Below are positions 27,094 through 35,628 of a DNA stretch of 64,000 bases, piece by piece. The notes beneath the pieces were generated by a model. That model saw only the letters and a list, made by a program, of their open reading frames with translations. It made no database searches and was not told where the DNA came from. Position numbers and translations under genes: made by a program. This DNA comes from Rothia koreensis (lineage in GTDB: Bacteria > Actinomycetota > Actinomycetes > Actinomycetales > Micrococcaceae), in assembly GCF_004136575.1 (NCBI RefSeq), contig NZ_NOIQ01000007.1:1-64000 (forward strand), in the 5' to 3' direction. Within the stretch, counting starts at the first letter, position 1, and each line of letters opens with the position of its first letter.

Positions 27094-30000
27094 TGGACCG
27101 GAATGCCCCGCCCTGGTACCCGCTCACGGATGCGGCGCGCGGAATAGGGTTCGCGACTCGACTCGACCCGGACAATCCTTGCTACAACACTGCCGAATGC
27201 GTCGAATTCACCGAGCCGGTGGACGCGAAGGCGCTACGATCCGCGCTCGGAACCGTGTACGCGGAGAATGAGGGATTCCGGGTCGAACTGGACCAACGCG
27301 GCAGCGAGCTCGGCTGGCGCTCGCTCGACATCGACGAATTCCTCGGTCGCGTCACCGTCGGGCGCAGCATCAGGCTCGAGGCCACGCCCGCCGAGGCGCG
27401 ACGGACGGTGCTCGATTGGTGCGCGGAAGCGGTGCGCACGGCCCTCGACGTCGAACGGGGGCGCACCGTGGATTCCGCGATCATCGAATGCGGCGGCCGC
27501 CAATGGTTCTACCACTGTTTCCACCACCTGGTCGCCGACGGATTCGCCGCATTCGACGCCCTGCGCCGGGTGGGACAGGTCTACGGGCGGATTCTCGAGG
27601 GCGAGGCCCCCGAGCCGGCTCACAGGCCAGGGCTCGCGGAGCTGCGGGCCCAGGACGCCTCTGACGCCGAGCGCCGAGCCGCCGATCTCGAGGCCTGGTC
27701 GGAACGGCTCGATCAGGAGGACACACCGACGGATTACTCTCTCGCGCAACGCGAGGCCGCACCCTCGGCCACGGCGCACAGGTTTGCCCTGCCGGTCGAC
27801 GTGAGTCTCCAGGAGGCGATCGTCGAGGTCGCCCGCGGTGAGGGGGCACAATGGCCGACGGGCGTCGTGGCCGCCGTCGGTTCGTACCTCTCCCGAGCCC
27901 TCGGCGTGCCCCAGGCCGGCTTCGGCGTTCCCCAGATGAACCGGGCCCTGTCCGGTGCACCTCGAGTCGCCGCCCGCACGGGATGCACCGCGGTGAATGT
28001 GTTGCCCGTCCATGTCTCCGCCCTCACGCGCCCCCAGGACCAAGTGCGGCAGGTCAGGGACCAGATGGTGTTCAACCACGAGCACGCTCTGGCCCGCCAG
28101 GAAGACCTGGAAAGGCAGGCCGCGCGTCGAGGCGGTCGGGCCTTCGGGGCCCAGATCAATGTGGTGCCCTTCGACGCCGTCCTGCGATTCGGCCCGTGCC
28201 GGGCTCAGGTCCACAACGTGTCCGCGGGCCCGGTTCCTGACATGACGGTGTGCCTGAGGGGCATGCCCGGTCGGGGGCACGACCTCAGCCTCGAGCTGAC
28301 CGCGAACCCCGAGCTGTATTCCCCGGAGGAAACCGAACGCCACGCGCATCGAATCCTGCGATGGATGCGTTCGTGGACCGAGGCAGCAAGGACGAGAACG
28401 CCCACCGCGCAGCTCGACCAGGCGCTTCCCGAGGAAATCGAACGTATTCGCAGCCTGTCAGCCACGGAGCACGAGGTCGAGGCTCGAACGCTTCTCGAGC
28501 GATTCGAGGAGCAGGCCGAGCGCACCCCGGAGGCACGTGCCCTGCGCGAAGGACCCGCCTACGGTTCCACGGGTTGCTTCGGGGGTGGAGAGAGAACCTA
28601 CGCCGAGCTGGTCCGCGCGTCCCGTGAGGTCGCCGAGGGGCTCTCCGCCGCCGGTGTGGCCCCGGGCGACGTCGTCGGGCTCCGCGTCGAGCGCGGCGTC
28701 GAACAGTTCGAGCTCCTCTACGGCCTGTTGTACGCCGGGGCCGTGTACCTGCCGATCGACCCGACCCTTCCCGTCGGCCGCGTGACGGCCATGCTCGAGG
28801 ACGCCGAGTGCTCGACACTGATCAACGGGACCGGCCTGGCGTTGCCGGACTTCTCCGAGGCCGCGACTGGGACCGACGCCGCTTCCCATACCGCACCCGT
28901 CCGTCTCCTGGAGGCTCGGGAGGTCTACCGCCTGGGACGCGAGACCGGGACACGAACCCCCTCCGAGGACTACCCGGGCCGTCGAACCCGTCCGGACGAT
29001 CTGGCCTATGTCCAATTCACCTCCGGCTCGACCGGGCGTCCCAAAGGCGTGCCGATCACGCACCGGGCCCTGGACAACAGGTTGCGCTGGCAACAGCACC
29101 TGATTCCGATCGATGGGTCCGACAGGATCGCTCACAAGACGGCGATTTCCTTCGATGTCCACGTGTGGGAGCTGTACTGGCCGCTCCAGGAGGGCGCATG
29201 CGTCGTGATCGCGGCCCCCGAGGGGCACAAGGATCCCGAGTACTTGGCCCGCCTCCTCCGGGACGAGGCGGTCACGGGCCTGCACTTCGTGCCGACGATG
29301 CTCTCGGCGTTCATCTCGACCCCCTCCGTCCGTGCCCTCCTGGGTGACGAACGAGTCGCGCTCCGCCACATCGTGTGCAGTGGTGAGGCGCTGACCAGGG
29401 AACAGGTCCGAGGTACCGTCGACCTCGTGGGCGTTCACCCCTTGAATCTGTACGGCCCGACCGAAGCCGCGATCGACGTCACGGCCTGGGACACGGAAAC
29501 GGACCCTGACGCCGCCGTCGTGCCCATCGGACGCCCGGCCTGGAACACCGGATGCCACGTTGTCGATCCCACGGGCCACCTGTGTCCGCCAGGTATACCC
29601 GGGGAGCTGTGCCTGTCGGGTGTCCAGGTCATGTCCGGGTACCTCAATCGACCGGACGCCGACGCCGCTGCCCTGGACACGATTCCCCTGGGCAGGGGCC
29701 GCGGCCGGCCCGGATCGCCCGACGTGTCCTCGCCCGAGCCTGAGACGCTCCGGGTGTACCGCACCGGCGACCTGGCCGTGTGGCGAGAGGACGGCGTCCT
29801 GGAGTACAGGGGGCGCCGGGACCACCAGATCAAGATCCGGGGCCAGCGACTCGAACTGGGGGAAGTGGAAGCGGTCCTTGCCGACGTCGAGGGCGTCCAC
29901 GCCGCCGTCGTTCTGGTCAAGAGCATCGGCGGACAACAGACGCTGGCAGCCTTTGTCGAGGGCGACGCCGAGCGCGGCGACGACCTCCTGGCCTCGGCCA

Positions 30001-31157
30001 AACGTCATGCCGCAGCCGTGCTGCCCGAGTACATGGTCCCCGCGCTGTGGTCGCGTGTGGACGGCATGCCCGTGACCACCAACGGCAAGGCGGACCGGAG
30101 GGCCCTGGATGCGATGGAACTGGCCCTGCCGGACCAGGGAGGCGTGCCCCGGTCGCTGAAGGAACAGACGGTCTGCATGATCTTCGCCGACGTCCTCGAC
30201 GTGCCCTCGGTCGGCCCGGACACGGATTTCTTCTCGGCCGGGGGAGCATCACTGAGCGCCCTCGAGCTCGGGATCCGCGTCGAAGAACAGTTCGGAACGC
30301 CGTGTTCCCTCGCAAAGATCTTCGCCCATCCCACGCCCGGGTCCCTGGCCGAGTCTCTCGAGGACGATGACGCGGGCGAGCTCGAACCCGTCCTGCGGCT
30401 GCGCCACGGTCAGGATCCGGACGCGACGCCTGTCGTGTTCCTCCCTCCCGCTGGGGGGCTCGGGTGGTGTTACGCCTCGTTCCTGAAGCACCTTGATCCG
30501 TCGTCGTCCGTCTGGACCCTCCAGGCCAGGCAGTTCTCGGACCCCTCGTCGCGATGGCCCGAGACCCTGGAAGAGCTCGCGGAGGACTACGCCGCATCCC
30601 TGTCCGCGATCGCGCCGCACGGTTGCATCCTGGCCGGATGGTCCGTGGGAGGGATCGCGGCCGTCGACGTCGCCGCGCGGGCCGCACGGCACGGGGTCGA
30701 CGTCGAGAAGGTCGTGCTGTTGGATGCGTACCCGCCGACCTACTGGCGAGCCCGTCCGGAACCGACCGAGTCCGATCTCTGGATCGCGCTGATGCGCATG
30801 GGTGGGATCGAGCCGCGGGAGGTGCCCGGCGACTTGGCCGGAACCGTCGCCGCGCTCAGGGAGCATGGCTCTCCGTTGGCGAACCTGGACGACGCATCGT
30901 TGCGCACGTGCATCACGTCGGTGTGGAAGGCGATGGGCTACACGAGGGGCCGCGATCCCCAGGCATTCGCCGGCCGGCTGATCCTGTGCTCGGCGCGGGA
31001 CAGCCTGGAGGCCGGTGCCGATCCCGACGCGTGGTTGCCGTGGTGCGACGAACTGGAGACCCACGTCGTCGAGGGCGACCATGCATCGGTGCTCCGAGGC
31101 GCCAACGCCGAGAGGGTCGCGCAATGGCTGGTCCCGGACGTGGCGGTACGGCCATGA
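27093..31157 (+). CDS. entF: EntF-like nonribosomal peptide synthetase, C-A-T-TE
   Basis: 1354 residues. The condensation domain has HHLVADG near residue 143. The adenylation domain has FTSGSTGRPKG near 640, FDVHVWELYW near 686 and NLYGPTEAAID near 783. The specificity code read by eye is DVWHVSLIDK, 8 of 10 identical to the EntF serine code. The thiolation domain has GGASLSALEL, with its Ser near 1052. The thioesterase has GWSVGG near 1181 and a His in EGDHAS near 1327. One serine module with a terminal TE implies iterative DHB-Ser assembly and cyclisation to a trilactone, as in enterobactin. The GTG start overlaps the ArCP stop. No MbtH-like partner gene is seen. Confidence 0.93.
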   Translation: MDRNAPPWYPLTDAARGIGFATRLDPDNPCYNTAECVEFTEPVDAKALRSALGTVYAENEGFRVELDQRGSELGWRSLDIDEFLGRVTVGRSIRLEATPAEARRTVLDWCAEAVRTALDVERGRTVDSAIIECGGRQWFYHCFHHLVADGFAAFDALRRVGQVYGRILEGEAPEPAHRPGLAELRAQDASDAERRAADLEAWSERLDQEDTPTDYSLAQREAAPSATAHRFALPVDVSLQEAIVEVARGEGAQWPTGVVAAVGSYLSRALGVPQAGFGVPQMNRALSGAPRVAARTGCTAVNVLPVHVSALTRPQDQVRQVRDQMVFNHEHALARQEDLERQAARRGGRAFGAQINVVPFDAVLRFGPCRAQVHNVSAGPVPDMTVCLRGMPGRGHDLSLELTANPELYSPEETERHAHRILRWMRSWTEAARTRTPTAQLDQALPEEIERIRSLSATEHEVEARTLLERFEEQAERTPEARALREGPAYGSTGCFGGGERTYAELVRASREVAEGLSAAGVAPGDVVGLRVERGVEQFELLYGLLYAGAVYLPIDPTLPVGRVTAMLEDAECSTLINGTGLALPDFSEAATGTDAASHTAPVRLLEAREVYRLGRETGTRTPSEDYPGRRTRPDDLAYVQFTSGSTGRPKGVPITHRALDNRLRWQQHLIPIDGSDRIAHKTAISFDVHVWELYWPLQEGACVVIAAPEGHKDPEYLARLLRDEAVTGLHFVPTMLSAFISTPSVRALLGDERVALRHIVCSGEALTREQVRGTVDLVGVHPLNLYGPTEAAIDVTAWDTETDPDAAVVPIGRPAWNTGCHVVDPTGHLCPPGIPGELCLSGVQVMSGYLNRPDADAAALDTIPLGRGRGRPGSPDVSSPEPETLRVYRTGDLAVWREDGVLEYRGRRDHQIKIRGQRLELGEVEAVLADVEGVHAAVVLVKSIGGQQTLAAFVEGDAERGDDLLASAKRHAAAVLPEYMVPALWSRVDGMPVTTNGKADRRALDAMELALPDQGGVPRSLKEQTVCMIFADVLDVPSVGPDTDFFSAGGASLSALELGIRVEEQFGTPCSLAKIFAHPTPGSLAESLEDDDAGELEPVLRLRHGQDPDATPVVFLPPAGGLGWCYASFLKHLDPSSSVWTLQARQFSDPSSRWPETLEELAEDYAASLSAIAPHGCILAGWSVGGIAAVDVAARAARHGVDVEKVVLLDAYPPTYWRARPEPTESDLWIALMRMGGIEPREVPGDLAGTVAALREHGSPLANLDDASLRTCITSVWKAMGYTRGRDPQAFAGRLILCSARDSLEAGADPDAWLPWCDELETHVVEGDHASVLRGANAERVAQWLVPDVAVRP

Positions 31158-31178
31158 CCCCTGCGCGACGTGGAAGTC

Positions 31179-31209
31179 TTGTGCAGATTCCGGGGCGAAA
31201 TCCGCACAA
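31179..31209. terminator. Terminator between the NRPS and the convergent hydrolase gene
   Basis: TTGTGCAGATT (31179-31189) pairs with AATCCGCACAA (31199-31209), with one A-C mismatch and a 9-base loop. A second GGCGGGA/TCCCGCC hairpin (31249-31268) overlaps the hydrolase stop codon. Confidence 0.65.
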
Positions 31210-31256
31210 CGTTGCCACCTCGCGGTGGGTGCGGGCGGCCGCGCGCGGGGCGGGAG

Positions 31257-32051
31257 CTAGTTCCCGCCCAGCCCGAGCGCGGCGACGAGTCCGGCGATGA
31301 CCTCGTCCGCCGCGTTCTCTTCGTAGCCCTGGGTGCACACGGCCAAGTAGCGGCAATCCTCGGAGCCTGGGTCCCCGATGAATGCGACGTCGTGCCGGTA
31401 CCCCGGAACTTCGCCGGATTTCGACCCCCAGCGGATGCCAGAGGCGAGCGATCTCCCGATCGGGGGAATCGTCTGTGCCTCCAGAGCCTCGACGAAGAGC
31501 GAAACCACGTCGCGCGGCACGTCCCGTCCCGGCCCGAGATCGCCCGTGACCGTGGCCCGCATGAGTTTCGTCAGATCACCGGCGGTCGTCTCGTTCGTCA
31601 GCCCTTCGTCCTGGGCCGCGGGGTCCCCGATCAGTCGTTCGACGCGCGTCGACTCGAGGCGCAGGTCCGCGAAGACCTGGGCCACGGCGTCGATCCCCAC
31701 CGCACCCAAGAGAATGTTGGTTGCTTCGTTGGACGAACGAGAGATCATGAGGCGGCAGAGGTCCGCGACCGAGAGGTCGGTACCGTCCGCCGGGAATTCG
31801 GGGTCGAGATGGTCTCCGGTGAGGCAGAACCGTTCGCCACTGGCCCCCTCGAAGCTCCTCGTGGCCCCGTACACGGACCGGAGGGAGAGATCCCCGGCGG
31901 CCACGGCCCGGCCCACGGCAAGGGCGATCCCCAATTTGATGGTCGATGCCGCGTAGTAGACGGTTTCGGGCTGGTGGCTCGCGAGCCGCCGTCCGACCTG
32001 GTCGCACCAGGAGAAGCTCACTGAGGGGAGGAGCGCGCTGTGATCTGCCAT
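31257..32051 (-). CDS. Class A beta-lactamase-fold serine hydrolase
   Basis: About 264 residues with the penicillin-recognising active-site set: SxxK in AASTIKLGIAL, SxN-type SSN in RSSNEATNILLG, and KSG in WGSKSGEVPGYRHD in place of KTG. This is the beta-lactamase2 family. No signal peptide or lipobox is visible from either start (ATG 32051 preferred; ATG 32075 possible), so it may be cytoplasmic and not a resistance enzyme. It converges on the NRPS gene at the edge of the siderophore locus. Its substrate is unknown. Confidence 0.75.
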   Translation of the reverse strand: MADHSALLPSVSFSWCDQVGRRLASHQPETVYYAASTIKLGIALAVGRAVAAGDLSLRSVYGATRSFEGASGERFCLTGDHLDPEFPADGTDLSVADLCRLMISRSSNEATNILLGAVGIDAVAQVFADLRLESTRVERLIGDPAAQDEGLTNETTAGDLTKLMRATVTGDLGPGRDVPRDVVSLFVEALEAQTIPPIGRSLASGIRWGSKSGEVPGYRHDVAFIGDPGSEDCRYLAVCTQGYEENAADEVIAGLVAALGLGGN

Positions 32052-32099
32052 GATTCCGAACCTAGCAGAGCCCATGGCACGCCGGACCGCCGGTACGGG

Positions 32100-34034
32100 T
32101 CAGTCCTGCGCCGACCCGGAAGAGGCCGTGCGGTCGGCAAGCTTTTTCTTCGCCTCCCCAACGGCGTCGGCGACCGTCTGGGCATAGAGGTCCTGCCCCG
32201 GGGGTTCTGGATGGACGCCGTCGGAGACCATCAGGTCGGGCCTGCCGTCCGAGGCCTTGGCCCAGTCCGCGACGACGATCTTGTCGCTCTTCTTCCCCGC
32301 GGACCGGACCGTCTCGTTGGAGGTCTTGACCCAATCGAGCTTTGGCGGGGCCTGGCCCGTGACCAGCACGATTTCCCGGGTCTGATCCGATTCGGCCAGG
32401 TCGGTGAGGGTATCGACGTCCTCCTGGGTCATCCCGGAGTTGGTCGACAGGGAAACGACCACGATCCGGCCCAGCTCGTGCTTGTCGCGTTGTTTCCTGG
32501 CGATGTCCAGACCGTCGGAGACCTCCCGGCTGACCTTGGCATCGACTGAGATCCCGGGCATTTTTGACCGCAGGTCGTCGGCCGCGGACACGGTCACGGA
32601 ATCGCCGATCATCGTCACGTCCTTGCCGTCCGGCGTCGGCTCGTAGGGACTGGGGCCGGACGGGCTCGGGGTAGCGGACGGCGACGTCTCCGGCTGGTCC
32701 AGGACGTCCTTGCCCTTCGAGATGACCGACTGCGCCTGGGTCCTCTCGGGTGCCTGCAAGCACGCGGCCACCGTGCCGGAGACGGTGACCACGGCCACGA
32801 GCATGGCCCCGACCGCGGCCCACCGCACGTTCCCGGGTCGCTTGAGGGCCCGGAACAGGGCGGCCGTGGCACCGAGGAAACCTTTGCGTCGGACCGGTTG
32901 CTCGAGCCACTTGTACGACGCCGCCGCGACGACCACGGTGGCCGCAAGGACACCGATGTTCTTGGGCGTCTCCCATATCGTGGGCGCGCCGTAGTGCATG
33001 AGGGTCAGCATCGGCCAGTGCCAGAGGTACAGCCCGTAGGAGCGCTTGCCGACCCACTCGAAGGGAGCCAGCGAGAGGAACCGTCTCAGGCCGGCGGCAC
33101 CCGTGCCGCGGACGTCGGGAAGGAGACACTGGATCACGCCCAGGCCCAGAAGCGACGCGGCGACCAAACCCCATGGGGCCAGCAACTCAGGGTCCTCTTC
33201 CGTCAGGAACCGTGCCAGAACGGGCAGGAGCACCAGGCTGCCCCAACCCACCAGGATGCGAACCACGTTGAGGCCCGGCGAATAGGCCTTCTCCACCGCG
33301 GGGACCCGGGTGTCCTGCCGTGGCGGGTACATGCTCCACGGCACCATGAGCGCCAGGACGGCGCCGAACATGAGCCCGAAGGCGTGCGAGTCGAGACCGT
33401 AGTAGCTGCGGATCATGTCGCCCTTGGCGGCGGTCCACGCCGCCATCGCCACCACGGATCCGGTCGCGAGGACGGCAGGCACCAGGGTCCGCTTCCGCCA
33501 GGACCTGACCAGGATGCACGTCGTCACCAGCACGATCGGCCACGCCAGATAGAACTGTTCCTCGACCGCGAGCGACCAGAAATTCGTGAACAGCTCGGGA
33601 GAGGTCCGTGTGAAGTAGTCATTGTCGGCGACCACGTTCGCCCAGTTGGAGGTGTACGTCAGGGAGGTCATCACCTGGCGTGGCATCTCCACCAGAACGT
33701 CCCCGCCGAGGAACAGGGCCACGGAGGTGCACACGAGCACGCACAGCACCATCGCGGGCACCAGGCGGCGCAACCGGCGCATCCAGAACTGCGGCAGGTG
33801 CATCATGCCCGTGTACGCGGCCTCGCGGAGCAGCAGGGCCGTGATGAGGTATCCGGAAATCACGAAGAACAGATCGACGCCGACGAGCCCTCCCGGCAAC
33901 GCCATCGGCCACACGTGGTACACGATCACCAGGACGACGGCGATCGCACGGAGCCCGTCGAGTCCGCGCAGGACGAAGCGTTCCTGCCCCGCCCGGGGCG
34001 GAACGGACGAGTCGAAGAGTATCGGGGGTGTCAT
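32100..34034 (-). CDS. Membrane acyltransferase with C-terminal SGNH domain (OatA/OafA type)
   Basis: 644 residues. The N-terminal acyltransferase-3 domain has about ten or eleven membrane segments, with the active-site His in VIVYHVWPM, the GGLVGVDLFFVISGYLI block and FWSLAVEEQFYL. A last membrane segment near residue 415 is followed by an extracytoplasmic SGNH-like domain with the Ser in MIGDSVTVSA, an Asn in STNSG and the Asp-His pair in SDGVHPEP. Such proteins O-acetylate peptidoglycan or other envelope glycans. Which polymer is modified here cannot be told. Confidence 0.88.
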   Translation of the reverse strand: MTPPILFDSSVPPRAGQERFVLRGLDGLRAIAVVLVIVYHVWPMALPGGLVGVDLFFVISGYLITALLLREAAYTGMMHLPQFWMRRLRRLVPAMVLCVLVCTSVALFLGGDVLVEMPRQVMTSLTYTSNWANVVADNDYFTRTSPELFTNFWSLAVEEQFYLAWPIVLVTTCILVRSWRKRTLVPAVLATGSVVAMAAWTAAKGDMIRSYYGLDSHAFGLMFGAVLALMVPWSMYPPRQDTRVPAVEKAYSPGLNVVRILVGWGSLVLLPVLARFLTEEDPELLAPWGLVAASLLGLGVIQCLLPDVRGTGAAGLRRFLSLAPFEWVGKRSYGLYLWHWPMLTLMHYGAPTIWETPKNIGVLAATVVVAAASYKWLEQPVRRKGFLGATAALFRALKRPGNVRWAAVGAMLVAVVTVSGTVAACLQAPERTQAQSVISKGKDVLDQPETSPSATPSPSGPSPYEPTPDGKDVTMIGDSVTVSAADDLRSKMPGISVDAKVSREVSDGLDIARKQRDKHELGRIVVVSLSTNSGMTQEDVDTLTDLAESDQTREIVLVTGQAPPKLDWVKTSNETVRSAGKKSDKIVVADWAKASDGRPDLMVSDGVHPEPPGQDLYAQTVADAVGEAKKKLADRTASSGSAQD

Positions 34035-34063
34035 GGGGCGACGCGGTTCCTAGCAACGAGAAT

Positions 34064-34106
34064 CGGGGTCGATGTCGGTAATGGTCCGGGGTCGAAGTCC
34101 GTAATG
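34064..34106. repeat. Imperfect 20-bp tandem repeat upstream of the acyltransferase gene
   Basis: Two copies of CGGGGTCGAnGTCnGTAATG lie at 34064-34083 and 34087-34106 with a 23-base period. They are followed by the palindrome GTAATGATTAC. They are 30 to 70 bases upstream of the leftward acyltransferase start and could be operator repeats. Confidence 0.5.
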
Positions 34107-34230
34107 ATTACCAGAACATGGTAGTAGTCCGAGCCCCGTTGAGAGGCCACTGTGGACAAAGCTTCGGAGGAGTTCGGCACAGAGACGGAACGAATCGGTG
34201 GTTTGTCGATGCGGCGATAGGGTGGAGGAC

Positions 34231-34986
34231 ATGACTGATGTGATCAAGGTTGCTGTACTCGGCGCGTCCGGAAGGATGGGCTCGGAAGCCGTCAAGGCCG
34301 TGGAATCGGCGGAGGACATGGAACTGGTCGCGGCACTCGGCTCGGGTGACTCGCTCGACCGGACGGACGGGGCCGGAGCCGACGTCGTCGTCGACCTGAC
34401 CGTTCCGGCGGCCAGCGAGGAGAACGTCCGCTACGCCGTCGAGCACGGAATGCATGCCGTGGTTGGGACCACGGGGTGGGACGAGGCCAAGCTCGATCGG
34501 TTGCGTGGGCTGCTCGAGGAGCACCCTGGCACAGGTGTCCTGATTGCCCCCAACTTTGCCATCGGAGCCGTTCTCACGGGCAAATTCGCCGCCACGGCGA
34601 GCAAGTACTTCGAATCGGTCGAGGTCGTCGAGCTGCACCATCCCAACAAGCTCGATGCGCCTTCGGGCACCGCCGCCCACACTGCTCGGGAGATCGCGGA
34701 GGCGCGTCGGAGCGTCGGTCGCGGACCGAGCCCGGACGCGACCGAATCCGACCCGCAGGGTGCGCGCGGGGCCGTGGTCGACGACGTCCACGTCCACGCG
34801 GTTCGCTTGAGGGGCCTGGTGGCCCACGAGGAGATTCTCCTCGGCGACGAAGGCCAGCAGCTGTCGATCCGCCACGATTCCTTCGACCGCGTTTCCTTCA
34901 TGCCCGGCGTCCTGCTGGGCATCAGGACCGTGGGGCAGCGCCCCGGCCTGACCCACGGCTTGGACGGCTACTTGGACCTGGACTGA
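34231..34986 (+). CDS. dapB: 4-hydroxy-tetrahydrodipicolinate reductase
   Basis: A 251-residue DapB. The dinucleotide loop is VLGASGRMGSEAV, VVGTTGWDE follows, and the catalytic/substrate segment is ELHHPNKLDAPSGTA (about residue 140). It reduces 4-hydroxy-tetrahydrodipicolinate on the DAP/lysine route, feeding cell-wall peptide synthesis. The ATG at 34231 follows GGTGGAGGAC. In related genomes dapB sits right after the M16 peptidase gene; here the accessory region intervenes. Confidence 0.96.
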   Translation: MTDVIKVAVLGASGRMGSEAVKAVESAEDMELVAALGSGDSLDRTDGAGADVVVDLTVPAASEENVRYAVEHGMHAVVGTTGWDEAKLDRLRGLLEEHPGTGVLIAPNFAIGAVLTGKFAATASKYFESVEVVELHHPNKLDAPSGTAAHTAREIAEARRSVGRGPSPDATESDPQGARGAVVDDVHVHAVRLRGLVAHEEILLGDEGQQLSIRHDSFDRVSFMPGVLLGIRTVGQRPGLTHGLDGYLDLD

Positions 34987-34989
34987 CGC

Positions 34990-35607
34990 GTGCGAGGACT
35001 GAAAATCTTCACCGGGGCGGCCGTCGTCCTGGTCGCCATCACCGTCTGGCTGCTTCCGGTTCCGGCCGGAACACGGCTGTTCATCATGGTCATTCTCGCC
35101 TTCAGTGCGGCCTTCGTCTTCATCGATTCGACGAACAAGGGGAAGACCTTCGCCGCCGTGACCGTGGCGCTCCTGGCCCTCTACCTGGTGGTCACTCTCC
35201 AGAGAGGGGTGCTCCTGGTCGGGTCCGGAAATCTCGCCGGAATCCTCCTGGGGGCGGGCCTCATCGTCCTCCCGCTCATCGGGGCCTGGGCGCTGATCAA
35301 GGAGGTCCTCTTCGGTATTCGCGTTCAGCAGTTGGCCCGGATCCTGGGGCGTGAGGGCGGGTTGCCCGAAGACAACCTGCCGCGGACGGCGTCGGGCGGT
35401 ATCGATCGCGACGCGGCCGACGCCGATTTCGCGCGCTACCAGCACGAGGTCGAGGCCGAGCCGGAGGACTGGCGGACCTGGTTCCGACTTTCCTGCGCCT
35501 ATGATGCCGCGGGAGACCGGAAGAGGGCCAGACGGTCGATGCGCGATGCGGTCGCCCTGTATCGGGGACGCCCGGCCAAGGCCTTGTCACAGGGCGAGGA
35601 AGCCTGA
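34990..35607 (+). CDS. Conserved membrane protein between dapB and dapA
   Basis: 205 residues. About four hydrophobic segments fill residues 8-105. A soluble C-terminal part follows (DFARYQHEVEAEPEDWRTWF and a helical DRKRARRSMRDAVALY stretch) that looks like a single tetratricopeptide-type repeat. It starts with GTG three bases after the dapB stop and probably forms an operon with dapB. Function unknown. Confidence 0.7.
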   Translation: MRGLKIFTGAAVVLVAITVWLLPVPAGTRLFIMVILAFSAAFVFIDSTNKGKTFAAVTVALLALYLVVTLQRGVLLVGSGNLAGILLGAGLIVLPLIGAWALIKEVLFGIRVQQLARILGREGGLPEDNLPRTASGGIDRDAADADFARYQHEVEAEPEDWRTWFRLSCAYDAAGDRKRARRSMRDAVALYRGRPAKALSQGEEA

Positions 35608-35628
35608 AAGTGCTGTAGCCTGGGAACC

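Noticed and set aside
31257-32051. Beta-lactam resistance gene
   Set aside because: The fold and motifs fit, but no export signal is present and KSG replaces KTG; resistance cannot be claimed.
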